A DNA stretch of 64,000 bases from Paguma larvata (GCA_030068075.1 CM057837.1:24415089-24479088), one strand, 5' to 3'. Counted from the first letter of the stretch, positions 41,651-54,444 are shown. A program made the numbers and translations. The notes: generated by a model from the sequence alone, not told the origin.

Positions 41651-44145
41651 CTCAAGAGCTTCGAGAAAGCCCCAGGGACAGGATCTCCCCTCCTCCCCTC
41701 AGCCCTGCTAGAAGCTCTGAAGATCTCCCAATATTACAAACTCCACGAAACAAAGAGCCCTCGATAAGCCCGCCTCAACAGAAACACCAACAATCAAGAC
41801 AAATGTGGTAAAAGATACCCGAAGATTCCAGATGGACCGAAAACCCCATTCTGTCCAGTCGTTCCAGACCTGATGATCCGTTCTCCCCCCACGAGCTGAA
41901 GCCCACCTTGGGCCGTCAGTGCCGTGGTGCCGATAGTTTGGGAAAGGGCGGGTGGAGGTTTTACCTTCAAATCTTTCCCTGCCCGCAGTCCTGCCGGCTC
42001 CGTGGGTGTTGTCCCCTGGTGCCCTGTACCTGTCTGGGGCATGTCGTTAGGCTGGGAAGCGATCCATGAACCTGGCAGGGACGCAGGGCCTGGACTCCCC
42101 AGCACGGTTCCTCAAAAATGACACCAGGCCATCGCGCGCTGGGTCATATGAGAAAGACGCGGTGGCCTGGAAAAACCGGGCCTTACGTTTCAGGTCCAAT
42201 AAAATGGAAAATCCCCTTCATGTGTTTATACTCTGGGTAATCCCATTTCGGGTGCTTCTGCTGGAGTGCTAATGGTTAGGAAAAAAGTCCTCCTTTGGCG
42301 CCAGGGTCAGATGACTCTTGTTGGCTGGCGTGTGAAGTTCAGTCACGTGGAAATGCCCAGCGCGACGGGGGACGGTCACCGGGAAGGTTTGTGATCGAAG
42401 CGAATCCCTGTGGGTGGGTGGGGGGTGGCTTGGAACTCAGGGGCTGTCTGTAATCTAGCCTGCTAACCGGGAAAGCTTCAAAACTTTCACTCTTGTGGGA
42501 AAGTTGTTTGAAGATGGTAGAATCTTTCCTGATGGCCTAGTTTAATGAGTATGGTGATTAATAAAAAAAACACACAGACACACAAACAAAAAACAGAAAC
42601 AGACCAAAAACCCTGTGGCCCACCTGTGACCTGATGGACCTCGGGCCCTGTTGCAGTTGGGCAGATATGGACAGCGTAAGATGCAAGTGGATGCTTCTGG
42701 AAGGCGCTTTCTGAACACCAGCTTGCGACAACTCCACTGTGGAGCTAAGTGGGCAGTCACGGGATAAACGGCTTGGAAGCCTGGCTTCTCCACTTACTAG
42801 TTATTTGTAAGCTCTTTAAACTTCAGATTCTTGGTGAGCAAAAGGGCACTAATAATCGTAGGCAGCCGCAAAGGGGGATGTGAGCATGAACTCTACGTGT
42901 GGCATCGTCCGGGCCACGTCCAGGGTTGGGTGTGGGCTAAGAGCTCAGAAACATTCATGTTTTAATTGTTAGTGTGAGGTCGTTTGTCACACTCAACCCC
43001 CTCTTTTTCAAATTTGTTTGTTTGTTTGTTTTCAATGCAACCATGTGATTTCATTAAAGCACAACGACAGGACCATGAAGGCGGTGTAGAGGCAGGAAAT
43101 CTGGTAAGTGGAGAATTTGGCGGTTGGGTTCTAGTGAATCCAAGTTGTGGGGCGGTTCAGGACCGTATTAAGGCCCTCTCGATGCTGCTGGGGGCTTGGG
43201 AGGAGGCAATCCAGGGCCGCGTCCAGAGGAGGAGGCCTCCGGGGATGGCCCTTACTTCAGTCAGTCTTTAGTTCTAAAACCGGGCTTCCGTCAAGCACCT
43301 AAAACTTGAGGACATCACATGACCTTTATCTAAATCTCTTGGGTTTGCAAATGGAGCTTTGATTTCATAAGAAGTCTTTCTGGAACTTCCTGCTCTTGGT
43401 CCAAAAGCACCGTGAGAACAGGCTTCCCTGTGTATTTTGGCAGGGGTTGGCCGGAACAGGGAAACAGAGTGATGTGCAGAACTCAAGAATAATACAAAAT
43501 GAGTGAAGTGATACTTCATGAATCTTAAAATTTTTTGCTTGGGGTCATTGCAAATTTTGGGCCAAGGATCCTGGGGCTGGTTCTCCTGTCCGTAGGGAGG
43601 GCTCTGCTGTTTCTGTCTGGGCAATTATGTGACCCTCTCCCTCATGCGTTAAGCCTACTCGTCTACACACTGGTTATTGAAACATTCTCGTTCTCTCTCT
43701 CTCTCCTCTCTCTCATTTTTTCCAGGAAAATCGTATCTTTCCCAGTTCTCTTAGGACATCCAATGGGCATTCCCAAGGACGCCCGCGTAGGACTCGAGTA
43801 CAATGTTGGTCTTCTGGAGAGACTGCCCTGATGTTTTATTCTTTTCCTTCCCGGAGTGCGCAGTGAGCTGTCATGTTATCATGTGGGCCTTGTCTACATT
43901 TGGCCTATACAACAGTTAGGGAATGTTTTCTGGGGTCTGAAGACATGATTTCACCGATACATATTCAGATCAAATCAGTGATGCAACAGCGATGAAGTGT
44001 AAGCTAAATTCAGGGTTTACTTCTGGTAGAAAGCTTTTCTGAGGAAGTTTAAATGAGTCAGATGTTGATTTATCATTTTCAGTGACCATTCTGGGTTTTC
44101 TAAGCATTGAAACACCGGGCGCTCCCCTGGCGATAAGAGAAGAAT
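41650..44145. other. Unique non-coding stretch with one MIR
   Basis: Includes the MIR at 42.8 kb and a short TTTG repeat at 43013-43031. No exon recognised. Frames of up to 116 codons on both strands have no identifiable domain. Confidence 0.45.
42785..42905 (+). mobile_element. MIR fragment
   Basis: GGCTTCTCCACTTACTAGTT, GTAAGCTCTTTAAACTTCAG and GGGCACTAATAATCGTAGGC match the sense MIR, core to 3' part. Confidence 0.7.
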
Positions 44146-44149
44146 GTGC

Positions 44150-44215
44150 CTTTTAACATTTATTCAACACGGATGTCTTAAGTACCTACCGTGTGCCACG
44201 GGGAGTGTTTACTCT
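44150..44215 (-). mobile_element. L2 3'-end fragment
   Basis: AACATTTATTCAACACGGAT, then TTAAGTACCTACCGTGTGCC, matches the antisense of the L2 terminus. Confidence 0.7.
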
Positions 44216-44289
44216 GTACATTCTATGTAGAATATTCTCCCTTCACTACTCAGAAGTCTTAAATTACGAACAAATTTCTTCCTGTCTCT

Positions 44290-44560
44290 TAAGGCACAGT
44301 TTTTAAAACCTTTCTTTCTCTGAGAAGGCCTCACACATTGGTTTCCTACTTGGGCGTTTCTTTGAGACCATTCTTACCTTAGGTTCTAGCACATACAGGC
44401 TTCCTTGTCTGACATTCCCCAGCACTGGGGATTTTTGTAGAACAGGAAACTTCTCTTTTCCTCCCTCCTCCTCCTTGTCTTCCCTTTGGGCTTCTGAGGT
44501 GCTCAGAAAATATTTATTGAATGCACGTTGAATGATCTCCAAATAGGAGTTGAATAAATG
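44290..44560 (+). mobile_element. L2 3'-end fragment
   Basis: CTTTCTCTGAGAAGGCCTCA early, then GTTCTAGCACATACAGGC and GAGGTGCTCAGAAAATATTT plus ATTGAATGCACGTTGAATGA at the terminus, fit the sense L2 3' end with gaps. The opposite orientation and spacing to the piece at 44.15 kb suggest an independent insertion. Confidence 0.55.
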
Positions 44561-44619
44561 GATTATCACCCCCTGAGAGGAAGGGTCCTCTTCATGACTG
44601 AGAAGATAAAGACTCACAC

Positions 44620-45815
44620 GGCATCATGGGGTTGCCTGTAAGGAGTGCTCTTTTTCCATAGATTTTGTGGGCCTATTGAGGCAGGAAGTCGGCCATTGTG
44701 CCACTCAACACACACATTGCGTCTCTGCAGCGGTGAAGGTGGTTTGCTTGCCATAACTTTCGGCGTCGTTCAGTTTGGCTCTGTGTTGAAAGAATTAGTG
44801 GCTGAGTTTATTTTCCTATTGGGTGGTCTGCGACACAGACCACCGCAATCCGGAAGGCCCACCGGTGACATCAATGAAAGCCCCAGCGGTGGCGTGCAGT
44901 ATGGCCCTAGTAGCAATTCCCGCATCTAGTTACCACGGTCTCTTTCCACCGGATGATGCGCAAGCGAATTCCGGTCCTGTTTCTTTTAGAATGATCCCGA
45001 ATTCATAGCAAGTCTGACCCGAAGTAATGACCTTTTATGTATCAAATGAATGAAACCAATAGTCAAGCGACTGGGGGAGGGGAGGGGGTAAAATTATGCT
45101 CTTAAAAATCTGGAAACTTTTTTCATTTTTCAAACTTAAAATTTTAATTTGATTTTTGTTCTGTTTATATTGCCTTCACAAAAGAATGAGAGAGAAAGAA
45201 TGTAGGGGCCTCCTCAAGGTGCTGTGTCGACCACCTCTGAGATCAAAGTGCTCTCCACCCCAACTCACCCCCAGAGCTATTTTTCCTAAACCTGCCAGGG
45301 AATTCCTCAGACACCCTACCTGAGGACTGCCTGTCTCCGGGACTGTCCTCACTGGGGGTGACAGGCCGATTCAAGCCTCACCCAGACGCCCTCTGTGGTC
45401 AATCGTGACCTTGACGGTGGTTCTTAGAAACGAGGTAAACCATCCTTTCAATCCCTCCAGCCCTGTTGGGCTCACAGGCTCCAGGACAGAAGCCACGTCC
45501 TTCGCGGGCATCTGTGAGAGCTCCAGGGATGACGGACGGCGTCAGGCAACGTGGGCGTTCCTGCAGGACTTTCCCAGGCTGGCCAGATCGCGGCCCACGT
45601 GGCGCCCCTCGAGTCAGCCCTGCATCCTAAGCACTTTCGGGCTCGGCAGATAGAGGTCCAGGCTTTCTGCAGACTGACCTCAGCCCGGAGGTTGCCCAGA
45701 GCCAGCGCCATAGTTTAATGAAGGAACTTTGCCTTCATCTGGCAAAGTGGAGTGAAATCTCAGCACCATACAAGCATATACACTGTATCTGCTTTTAATA
45801 ATTGTAAAGGTCTTT
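44620..45815. other. Unique non-coding stretch
   Basis: No repeat or exon recognised. The part 45.40-45.72 kb is GC-richer with CpGs and has overlapping 79-82-codon frames on both strands without recognisable features. Confidence 0.4.
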
Positions 45816-45822
45816 TTTCTAT

Positions 45823-45826
45823 ATGT

Positions 45827-45868
<42 letters not shown>
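45823..45868 (+). repeat. (TG)n microsatellite
   Basis: About twenty-two TG units with one A interruption near the start. Likely polymorphic. Confidence 0.97.
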
Positions 45869-45869
<1 letters not shown>

Positions 45870-45961
45870 TAAAGTATGTATGTATGGCTTCAGTGTAAGG
45901 TTTTATTTAAAAAATAATTCTTTAGTAGAGAAAAATTTTAAATCCTGGTTTTATCTATCTA

Positions 45962-46186
45962 TTCATTTAATTTTTTAATGTTTAGTTTTGAGAGAGAGAA
46001 AGAGAGAGACAGAGACAATGGGTGAGCAGGGGAAATGCAGAGAGAGAGAGATACGAAATCCGAAGCAGGCTCCAGGCTCAGAGCTGTCAGCACACAGCCC
46101 GACACAGGGCTCAAACCCATGAACCGCGAGATCATGACCTGAGCCGAAGTCGGACGCTTAACTGACTGAGCCACCCAGGTGCCTCC
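45962..46186 (-). mobile_element. Feliform CAN SINE
   Basis: Antisense copy with TTTAATGTTTAGTTTTGAGA, GAGCTGTCAGCACACAGCCC, GCGAGATCATGACCTGAGCC and head GAGCCACCCAGGTGCCTCC. GGTTTTATCTAT before and AGTTCTATTTA after are a possible worn duplication. Confidence 0.94.
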
Positions 46187-46214
46187 TAGTTCTATTTAAA
46201 AGGGCCTTTTCTTT

Positions 46215-46278
46215 ATCCATCCATCCATCCATCCATCCATCCATCCATCCAACCCACCAACCCACCCACCAACCCACC
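46215..46278 (+). repeat. (ATCC)9 microsatellite with ACCC-rich tail
   Basis: Nine perfect ATCC units (46215-46250) lead into AACCCACC-type units up to 46278. Confidence 0.95.
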
Positions 46279-46324
46279 CTGTAGCACTTCCAAGGCACTG
46301 GGCTCTAGCCGAAGGGTGTCACAC

Positions 46325-46430
46325 ATGTAAACTCACTCAACCTTCCCAGCCATCCTCAGTGGTGGTACTGCGATGGTCTTCGTTTTGCTCATGAGGAAGC
46401 AGGGATTCAGAGGAGTTAGGGTGCTCCCGC
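46325..46430 (-). mobile_element. MIR fragment
   Basis: AACTCACTCAACCTTCCCAG, CTTCGTTTTGCTCATGAGGA and AGCAGGGATTCAGAGGAGTT fit the antisense MIR 3' half. Confidence 0.6.
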
Positions 46431-48138
46431 CCGAGCTTTCAGGCTGCGTCTGCTCTCCCCACCCCCCCAGACTTCACAGCCCTCCCCAAGGACAAGCCCC
46501 TCCCGGCCTCTTGCACGGCACCCAGCCCCCTCCCCGCCTGCCCAGAGCCCCGGGGACAAATGGCTTCATCCCTCCTGTCTGCCTCGGAGGTAGGCTCTCC
46601 CCCGTGATCTCTGAGCTTTCCTTCAGTCCTGAGGCCCGAGACTCTGAAATCACAGGATGGTTGCCTGTGTCTTGGACACCGTGGCAGCCGGCAAGAAGGC
46701 CTCCGGGCCAGGGATCCGGGGACCCAGGGCAGCTGTGGGCGTCAGGCCTCAAGCTGGACTCGAGGCAGCCCTGACGCAGGCCAAGTGGTTATTAGACGGT
46801 AATGAACGCAGGCCGCTGTGGACCGTTAGCAACCTGACCCGGATGTGGCTCGGCTCTCAGAACAGAGGGTCCGCGCTCCATTGCCCATCAGCCGGCACAG
46901 GAGAGACGGCAGCAGTTACGCACCCATCAGACTTACGCTGAACAACCCTCAGACATAAATGATTTAGTAACGGCTGCCTCAGTTGCGCCCGTAAGCTGCC
47001 TGAGATTTTATTAAGAATTATAACAGGTTTTATGAACATAATGAAAAAGAGAGTAAGTAGAGAATCAGTGAGTGTCTCCCCCGTTTTCCTGTCTATGGGA
47101 TCACTCATATTGTCGCAGTCAGCTGCCTTACTGGGGGGAAGAAGACTGTCCTTTTAAGAGGGAAAAACGCTTTTAAGTGACTGTATTTTTCATGGCTCTA
47201 GTGATCAGAGACGTCTTCGGATGACTTCTGTGCAGGAACCGGGTCTCGGGTGTTGCAGCCCAGAGCTACACAGAGCGTGGCTTCTATTGTAGAGCAGCGC
47301 AGCGCCCCTTTCCCTGCAACTCCAGAGAGTTCGAAGTTGTCTTCCGGGGGCATTTAGGGGAGAGGGTTGCGGGGCTCCAGAGAAGGGAACTTGAGGAAAA
47401 GAGAAAGATGAGCTTCGCTCTTTTGGGTGAACATCCCCTTCCCGCCACTGCGTGGGGCCGGGCTTGTCCCCACAGGCATCGCTTGCATGGGTTTGGAGAT
47501 CGTATGCGGCCAGGAGGCCAGGACCTGGCTGGGAGCCTGGGCTCAAGGAGGGAGCAGATGAGGGGGCGGGGGAGGCCTGGCAGGGCTGGCCTGGAGGGCT
47601 TGCGGATGGGCAGGGGGCTGACAGAGGTCGGTGACAGTATTTGATGTCACCTCCCAGTGCATCTGGGATGCGCTCCACTGAGGGCTCACTCGAGAGCCGA
47701 GGCTTGGGGCGCGATGTTTAACAAGGGGGCGAAAACCCCAAACCCCAACAATTACGATCAGCTCTAAAAAGTGCCACAGAGGGATATGGTAACGGGGAGG
47801 GCAGAGACCGACTGGAATACGGTGAGCCAGGAAATTGTTCGCAGACGGGGCGTGGGACATTTGAGCTGGACCTGAGGGGCGAGCAGGGTTTGAAGGACAT
47901 GGGTAGTTAGGAATTCCATCTCCGGTCTCAGCACCGAAGACTTATTTCTTGCAGAGAGGTGGGGGAAGGGCCATGTGATCCCTCAGGCAGCTTTTAGGTG
48001 TGGGAAATGGAGCCAGCTGAAGGAAACTCCTAGATTCCCCTGCTACCTGCCTTCCCGCCTTTGCTCCAAAATAATTCACCTGAGTAACTCGTCCGGATCA
48101 AAGCCGGTAGCCCAAATCCTCATCTGATGGGAGTGCGG
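46430..48138. other. Unique non-coding stretch
   Basis: GC-rich at both ends with overlapping 80-157-codon frames on both strands, none recognisable. GGGACATTTGAGCTGGACCT near 47855 resembles an antisense L2 internal block. No exon recognised. Confidence 0.4.
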
Positions 48139-48139
48139 C

Positions 48140-48672
48140 AGCCTGCTCGCACAGTGCCTGCCTCCTGGTCTGCCCATCTGTGGGCGGTCCCTTCCCACAC
48201 TGTGCCTTGGTTGGTCTGTGGGACCAGTAGCATATGGCAGAAGTGATAGCATGTCACTTCCGAGGTTAGATTATAAAAAGACCCAGGGTCCACCTTGGGT
48301 GTGTCTCCTGTGCCTGGATCACTTGCTCTGGGGAGCCACCTGCTATGTCATGAGAATGCTCACGTAAGCTGTGGAGAGGTCTATGTGGTAAGGGATAGAA
48401 GTTTCTAGAAAAAAGTTTGTGAGCAGACTGAGGTCTGCTAACTACATAAGTGAGCCTGGAGGCAGAAGTCACCCCCTCCCTTGAGCCTTCTGATGAAATT
48501 GCAGCCCTAGTCAACGGCTTGACTGAAGCCTCACAGGATGAGAGTCCTCTACTCAAACCACCTGGCCCAGCTGGTCCTGTGTCCTGACCCAAAGAAATCT
48601 GATCTAATAAATGTTTGTTGTTTTAATCTGCTAAACATTGGGTCATGAGTTATATAGCAATAGATAACGAAT
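48140..48672 (+). mobile_element. MLT1-family LTR (ERVL-MaLR)
   Basis: CCATCTGTGGGCGGTCCCTT, GAGGTTAGATTATAAAAAGA, TCTGGGGAGCCACCTGCTAT, GACCCAAAGAAATCTGATCT and AATAAATGTTTGTTGTTTTA then TATAGCAATAGATAACGAAT follow an MLT1J/G-like LTR. It contains ATTATAAAAAG (TATA-like) and AATAAA (polyadenylation-like) at the expected relative positions. No internal genes remain. Confidence 0.75.
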
Positions 48673-48689
48673 ATTAAGTTTCCTTTCTT

Positions 48690-48906
48690 TCTAAAAATTG
48701 TTTTTAATGTTTGTTTATTTTTGAGAGAGAGAAAGACAGAGCGCAAGCAGGGGAGGGGCAGAGAGAGGAGGACACAGAATCCGAAGCAGGCTCCAGGTTC
48801 TGAGCTGTCAGCACAGAGCCCGATGTGGGGCTCAAACTCATGAGCCATGAGATCATGACCTGAGCCAAAGTCGGATGCTTAACCGACTGAGCCACCCAGG
48901 CGCCCC
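48690..48906 (-). mobile_element. Feliform CAN SINE
   Basis: Antisense copy with AATGTTTGTTTATTTTTGAG, GAGCTGTCAGCACAGAGCCC, GAGATCATGACCTGAGCCAA and head GAGCCACCCAGGCGCCCC. AAGTTTCCTTTCTT before and AAAGTTTATTTTCTT after look like an imperfect duplication. Inserted at the end of the MLT1. Confidence 0.96.
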
Positions 48907-48909
48907 AAA

Positions 48910-51900
48910 GTTTATTTTCTTATGTTACCATTCACTTCCTTGTTTCTACTCTCTAAAATCTATACTACCTAATCAGGAATATGGCTGTTGGCAGTATTGG
49001 TCCTCAATTTGGGCAAGAGATGCCTTGTGCCAGTGTGTTAGTGGGCCATACTTTGGATCCCTAGTCCTGCCTCCTTCCTCGGGCTAAGAACCCATAGGGC
49101 CCAGAGGATGACAGCCTGTATTGGCTGATGTCCCCACATGGCAACTATCCAGACACCTGAGATTCTTTGCCCAAAGGTACCCAAACCTGTCACCAGAACC
49201 TGGTGGTGTCACCCTTGGGCAGACTTCTCGAGGGTGAACTTTGCTCTTGGAGATAAACCCGGGTCTGTGGGTTGCAAAGGGCCAACTGTTCCTGAGGATG
49301 TGGGTAGATCTTGGACGTGTGGGTCAGAATGTCCATATGTGTGCTCATGGGACCCCCCATGGCTCTTCTTCAACATTCTGGCAAGAAACTCAGAGAATTC
49401 TAAATTTGAACTTGGCCTTCTAAGTCACTATGAGGATCTATTTGTCAGGTTAGGAGGACAGAATGGGTTTTATTCAGCAGTTTGTGGCCACGATCTATAA
49501 CTTTTAAATATTTAGATATGGGTAAATATGTCTCCATTTTATTCTTGTTCTGGGCCCTATAAGTGTTAAAGTCAGTCATGGTCACTTGATTTCAAAAGGG
49601 ATTTGTAGAAAATACTTGCCCGGAACCAGAGCTGGTCAACCTACAGGTAAGAAAATTTTCTCCGTCTTAGAATCTGAAATAAAATGGAAATGAATCAAGC
49701 TTCCATTTTTATCGTCAGCTCTGTTTAGCTCGATAGGTAGATGGGTCACCTAGCTACTGTCTATCCACTAGCCATCCATCCATCTACCTACCTACCTACC
49801 TACCTAAAAACCTAAAAATACCTTTCTCTTTTAGGACATTTTTCTCCTCTAAGAATGTTTTCTGTTCTCTTCAACCCTTCTTATTTCCCTCGTAGCCACC
49901 TCCTCTATCTCCTTTGGGGCCTTCTTCTTAGGGATTGCCTTTTAACATTGGTCTGGTTGGCCAAAGCTATTAGACACACTGGCGAATTTGTGGGATTATT
50001 AGATTTCTGAACTCTGTGTCTCTGCCGTTCCCAATGAGAAGAAAACTTTGGCCTTGTCTGCCATTTCTCAGGCTGGAAAAATGCTCCCTTCCTGACTTGC
50101 TCTTTCATTGCACTCTCTCGGTACTCGCTCAGGAGTTGACACATTTTTGTGGCAGGAGAAAGTGATGGGCTCTACATATCTGTTTGTATTTTGTTGACTT
50201 GCGAAGCTCCTTGTCTAAATTATTTGTGTGTGGGAATTTTAGCCACTGGGGGAAGGATCTAGAAAGGGAACTGGGACCTTAAACATAAACCATATTGCAT
50301 TTGACAATGGCCTCGTAGCTTTATCACACTCACAGGAATCTTATCGCATTCTTGCGTTCTAATGAAATCCAAAAGAGACTGGCTGGCCATTAGTAGAATC
50401 AGTGACCATTAAACAATGCTCGGGTTACCCGCCCCATATCTTTCCTTCCCCAAAGCATACGATAGCACCATTTTAGTAAATATGATACAGGAAAGCAATT
50501 TTCAAGTTATTTCCTGGTATCTAAATGCATTTAATAATCTACCAGCTCAAGATTATTGGGGGCTAGTTTTCTCAACCAGCGTATATGTACTTGTGTGTGT
50601 GCGCACGGACCCATGGACGTATTAATTTTCTGAAAAACTGATTTTTATTCCGAGGTTGTCCCATAAGCCTTCTGGCCAGCTCCGAATGGGCTTGTCTCTG
50701 AGAAATGCCGGTTCTCTCAGCAGCGTAGCATCGAACAGCACAGACGGAGTGTTCCTAGATATCAGTGTAACTCTAAAAGACACGTTTATTTAATCCTGAC
50801 TCGTAGGACTTCGGCCATCAAGACCCTCCTTCTCCTTTGCCAGCAAAGTAATTGCTACCACATTTAACTTTATGAATGTGGTGCCATTTCCCTGCAATTG
50901 CGGTTAACTAAGGAGAAATCCTGAGACACATAAACCTTGGTTTCTATGAGACATATACGTATGTCATTGAAATATGAGAGCTCCCCTTTACAATGGTATC
51001 CTTTTAGAGAGCCAGGGTTGTCCGAGACTCCTTGGAATGGTTCTTAAAAGACTTTGGCAGTCCTGCAATCTTTTCTTTCTTTCTCTCTCTCTTTTTATTT
51101 TTTATTTTTTTGAAGAGTGGAGGGTACAGATTGGGGAAGGAGGGAGGCAAACGGTTGGGGGATCTTTTTTTTTTTTTTTTCCCTCTCTCTCGTTGGTTAG
51201 GAATCCGGCATTATGCAGTGGAAGCCATTCGGCCCATTTTTAGGCAGAGGCCTTAGAATCTGACCGCATTTGAAACACTCACCCTGTAAATTTTCCAATT
51301 TGTTGATGGGCTTCCAAGGGGAACATCTCCAAAGCGCGGTGACTGATGACAGTCTCTGAGTTGAGATCAAAGCTTCGGTGTTGCGTCTGTTGACGCCTGA
51401 GAACATTATCACAGGGAATATTGAACTGTCAGCAGCAGATGTAAAGGAATTATTGACCAGAGATCTAGCAAATCCTAGGGGACTAGAAACGCAGTCAGCT
51501 GTAGAAAACACAACATTTAAAAACTAGCTTCTAAACTTCGAACAGCTTCGGTCTGCCGCTCGCTGTGGCAACTATCTTGAGTTTGTAGTTGCCGGGAGGG
51601 CACAGACTCACCTCGACTCGTGGCTCAGTTGCACACGTTTCCTGAGTGGATGCCGGTGGAGCAGGCCGTTTCCACGTTCAGTTTGCTACTCCTTAGAGTT
51701 TCCCAAAAGAACCATAAAATTCAGGAAATAAACAGACACCAGGGAGAGCGTTTCTGCTCCAACACACACATGTGTCTGACCTCACATCCGCGCGAGCCTG
51801 TCCTTGGAAATTTGGTCAGCACGTTCATAACAACCTGAGCCCTTCTGCAGGTCTCCGACTTCCTCCGTCGTCATGCCCAAGTCCCTGCAACGCTCAGGGG

Positions 51901-52055
51901 AGGTGAGTCTGTCCTCTCTCTGAATGCATGGGTCAGGAAGCTGGGATGGCGGCTGGGGAAGACGGTAGATAATGGGGCAGAGAGCGGGAGGGAGGGAGGA
52001 GCAGCAGCTCGGGGTGTCCGAGCTGGGTGAGGGGGGACTGTCACCGAGGCTTCCA
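48910..52055. other. Unique stretch, possibly with an unrecognised old repeat
   Basis: The part 49.0-49.5 kb has a continuous 120-codon plus frame and no known repeat; I do not recognise it as protein. The part 50.26-50.95 kb is AT-rich, repeat-free and could be conserved non-coding. Pyrimidine runs lie at 51.07-51.10 and 51.17-51.19 kb. Confidence 0.4.
49773..49805 (+). repeat. (ATCC)n(CTAC)n short microsatellite
   Basis: About three ATCC units followed by five to six CTAC units. Confidence 0.85.
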
Positions 52056-52059
52056 GGCT

Positions 52060-52400
52060 GCACAGATGTGCTGAGCACCTTTGGCTTGCCAGCCCTTAGG
52101 ATGGACAGAACAGAAGCCCTCCCCATTCTGGTGGGGGTGTCGTGCTTCCAATACACAACTACACCAACAGAACTGTGCACTGTGCTGACTGCAGCTACAG
52201 CTCAGGACGGGATGCTCAATGAGCGTGAAGCTGGGGAGCCTTGTTTAGACCGTCAGGGATGGGGGGGCCCTTAGGAACGTCCTTGTCCCAACAAGTAACA
52301 TTTCAGTTGAGACCTGGAGCCACGGTCGGTCAGGGGAGAGAGAGGAAAGAACTTTGGAGACTGAGGGAAGGGCACGTGGAGAGACCGTGATATGGGAGGA
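52060..52400 (-). mobile_element. L2 LINE fragment
   Basis: GATGTGCTGAGCACCTTTGG, CAGAAGCCCTCCCCATTCTG, then GTAACATTTCAGTTGAGACC and GGAGACTGAGGGAAGGGCAC fit antisense L2 order. Middle diverged. Confidence 0.55.
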
Positions 52401-53220
52401 GGATCTTGACCTGTCGAAAGTCTTGGGCTGGATCCCAAGGGAAGAGGTAGGGGGGCGGGGAAGCCAGGGGGGTCAGGCCAGGGTGATAGGGGAGTGCCCC
52501 ACCTCCACGAGGAAAAAGACAGGGCCGCCCTTCAGTTCCTGGGAAGGTTGTGATTCAACTTCGGAAAATGAAATAGCCTTCAGGCCATTTGATAAAAAAT
52601 ATCCCCCCCTTCACTGAACTCAAGCAGGAATTCTAAACCCATTGCTGACATAAATCCCGTTGCCGAGTGCGTGGGTGGGGGACTTCTGTCCGATGGTGTC
52701 AGGAATCCCGGATCTACCGTTGACTGTGGAGGAAGAGCCCACAGAAGAACGAGGCTTGTGTTTGAGCTGATCTTCGAGAAGATCTACAACATAACTGTCT
52801 CAGTTTTGTTTGGATAAACGGACTCATGTCAACACGTTCGACAAACGTCGCGTCACGGATTTTGAAATACACGGATTTTAAGACAACAAGAAGAGTCCTT
52901 ATTTAAGTGCTGGAGCCAAATACCATTCTCAAACTTTTCAGACAGAAACCTTCACTGAGGCCATTATCAGAGAGACGCTAAGTGAGGAACTAGGAATAAA
53001 ACACAGCTTCACAGAGCTCCCTACCTCTTCCACCCGTGTGGCCAGGCCCCCTCGGAGCTTGGCCAGGTCCCCCCGTGGGAAGAAGTCACTGAGAAATTGA
53101 GTCTCTGCCTTATCTACTATACAATGGGATAAAGGAAAATTTTACTCGGCCAGATTCCCAAGGTGGTTTTAAAAGGTACACAAAATGGGCTGTGAAGAAC
53201 TTTCTCTGGGTCCACGCGAC
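52400..53220. other. Unique non-coding stretch
   Basis: No repeat or exon recognised. A short CpG-containing part (TTCGACAAACGTCGCGTCAC) lies at about 52837. Confidence 0.4.
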
Positions 53221-53224
53221 AAGC

Positions 53225-53345
53225 AGGTAGTGAATGCCCGCTGTGTGCCCCGTCGTGGGATCGGGTTTTCTAAGCCTCTCCCCCGTCCCCAAGAAGAGTC
53301 CAACCTGTCTTTGCGGAACTTACAATTTAATGAGGACCCCAAACC
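53225..53345 (-). mobile_element. L2 3'-end fragment
   Basis: GTGAATGCCCGCTGTGTGCC, CAAGAAGAGTCCAACCTGTC and GGAACTTACAATTTAATGAG match the antisense L2 3' end. Confidence 0.65.
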
Positions 53346-53779
53346 AAAGTTCTTCTCCTCAAAGTATTAAGTGTCTAGTTGCAACAGAGAAGGTGGAGTT
53401 CAGAGGATGGAGAGATTTCGGCAGGCAGGGGGATATGGAAACGGGGGCGGGAAGGGCCGGGGAGGGGCAAGCTTGGAATGTCAGGTGAGCACTCACAGGG
53501 AGACAGGAACAAAAGGAAGGACCATCGTTGGGTGAGAGGAGTATGGAAGCTTCGCGTGGGGGAAACCACGGTCTTCTTTCACGGCGACAATCCGAGCCTG
53601 TTATTTAATTGGGAAAATCTCTCTTTCTGGAGAAAGAGAGACTGCCTGCAGCAGATACAATGAGGGGACTACTCTAAAGGAGAAGCTTGCTGGTCCCCCG
53701 TAGAGCTCTGGATCGGGGAGGGAGGGATCGGCCCCCCTGGGGCCATATCTTTGTTGGTTTCATACACATCAACGGATTT

Positions 53780-54290
53780 TTTTTCAATTCTAAAAGTCAT
53801 GCATACGTAATGCAAGAACAGGGAGAATACAGAAAGTTATAAAGTAAGAATAGCCCACAATCCCAATATATGGAGATGACCTCGTTAGCATAGCAGAGTG
53901 AATTTATTTATACGTGTGTGTATTTTTTAGAAAAAAAAAAATGTGTTCAGAGTACTAAAAAAAAGTTATGGGTTTTGTTGAATTGTACATCAGGATTGTT
54001 GTTTACGGTCTCCGAGAATTCTATCTTAATGGCTGCAGAGTATGCTATGGTAAGGACCTGCGGGCGTTTCCTCACCTTCTCGTTTTTATGAAGCCTTTAT
54101 GTAACTTTCAAATCTCTGCCGATGTCAATAACCATGCGAGAAACACTCTGGAACATGAGGAGTGTCAGGTTCGTTTTCATTTCTTGTTATTTCCTCGGGA
54201 TATGTTCCGAGATGGGTGACACAGGGTCAAGCAGGATACACATGTTCTGGGCTTTCGGCACACAGTATCGAACGGTGAGGGGGCCGCTGG
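53780..54290 (-). mobile_element. Degraded old L1 fragment
   Basis: CTTAATGGCTGCAGAGTATG, then CTTTCAAATCTCTGCCGATG and CCTCGGGATATGTTCCGAGA fit, loosely, the antisense ORF2 3' region of an ancient L1. The match is weaker than for the copy at 26-27 kb. Confidence 0.5.
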
Positions 54291-54444
54291 TAACCTGTTT
54301 GTTCTTTGATGGGAGTCCACGTTGTCTCATTTGGGTGGCTTGCTTCTGTCCCAGGCATACCATTTTTATGCTTTTCTCCCCAATTTTTCCAAACCAGGAC
54401 CGGATTCCAACGCCCAAGAGGGGGAGTGCTTTGCAGCGTTAAAG

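Noticed and set aside
46200..46280. ATCC/ACCC units and other regularly spaced repeats as a CRISPR array
   Set aside because: Units are contiguous tetranucleotides with no spacers. The genome is mammalian.
47205..47678. 157-codon minus-strand frame
   Set aside because: GC-rich Ser/Pro/Arg-rich translation overlapped by plus-strand frames. No domain or splice context.
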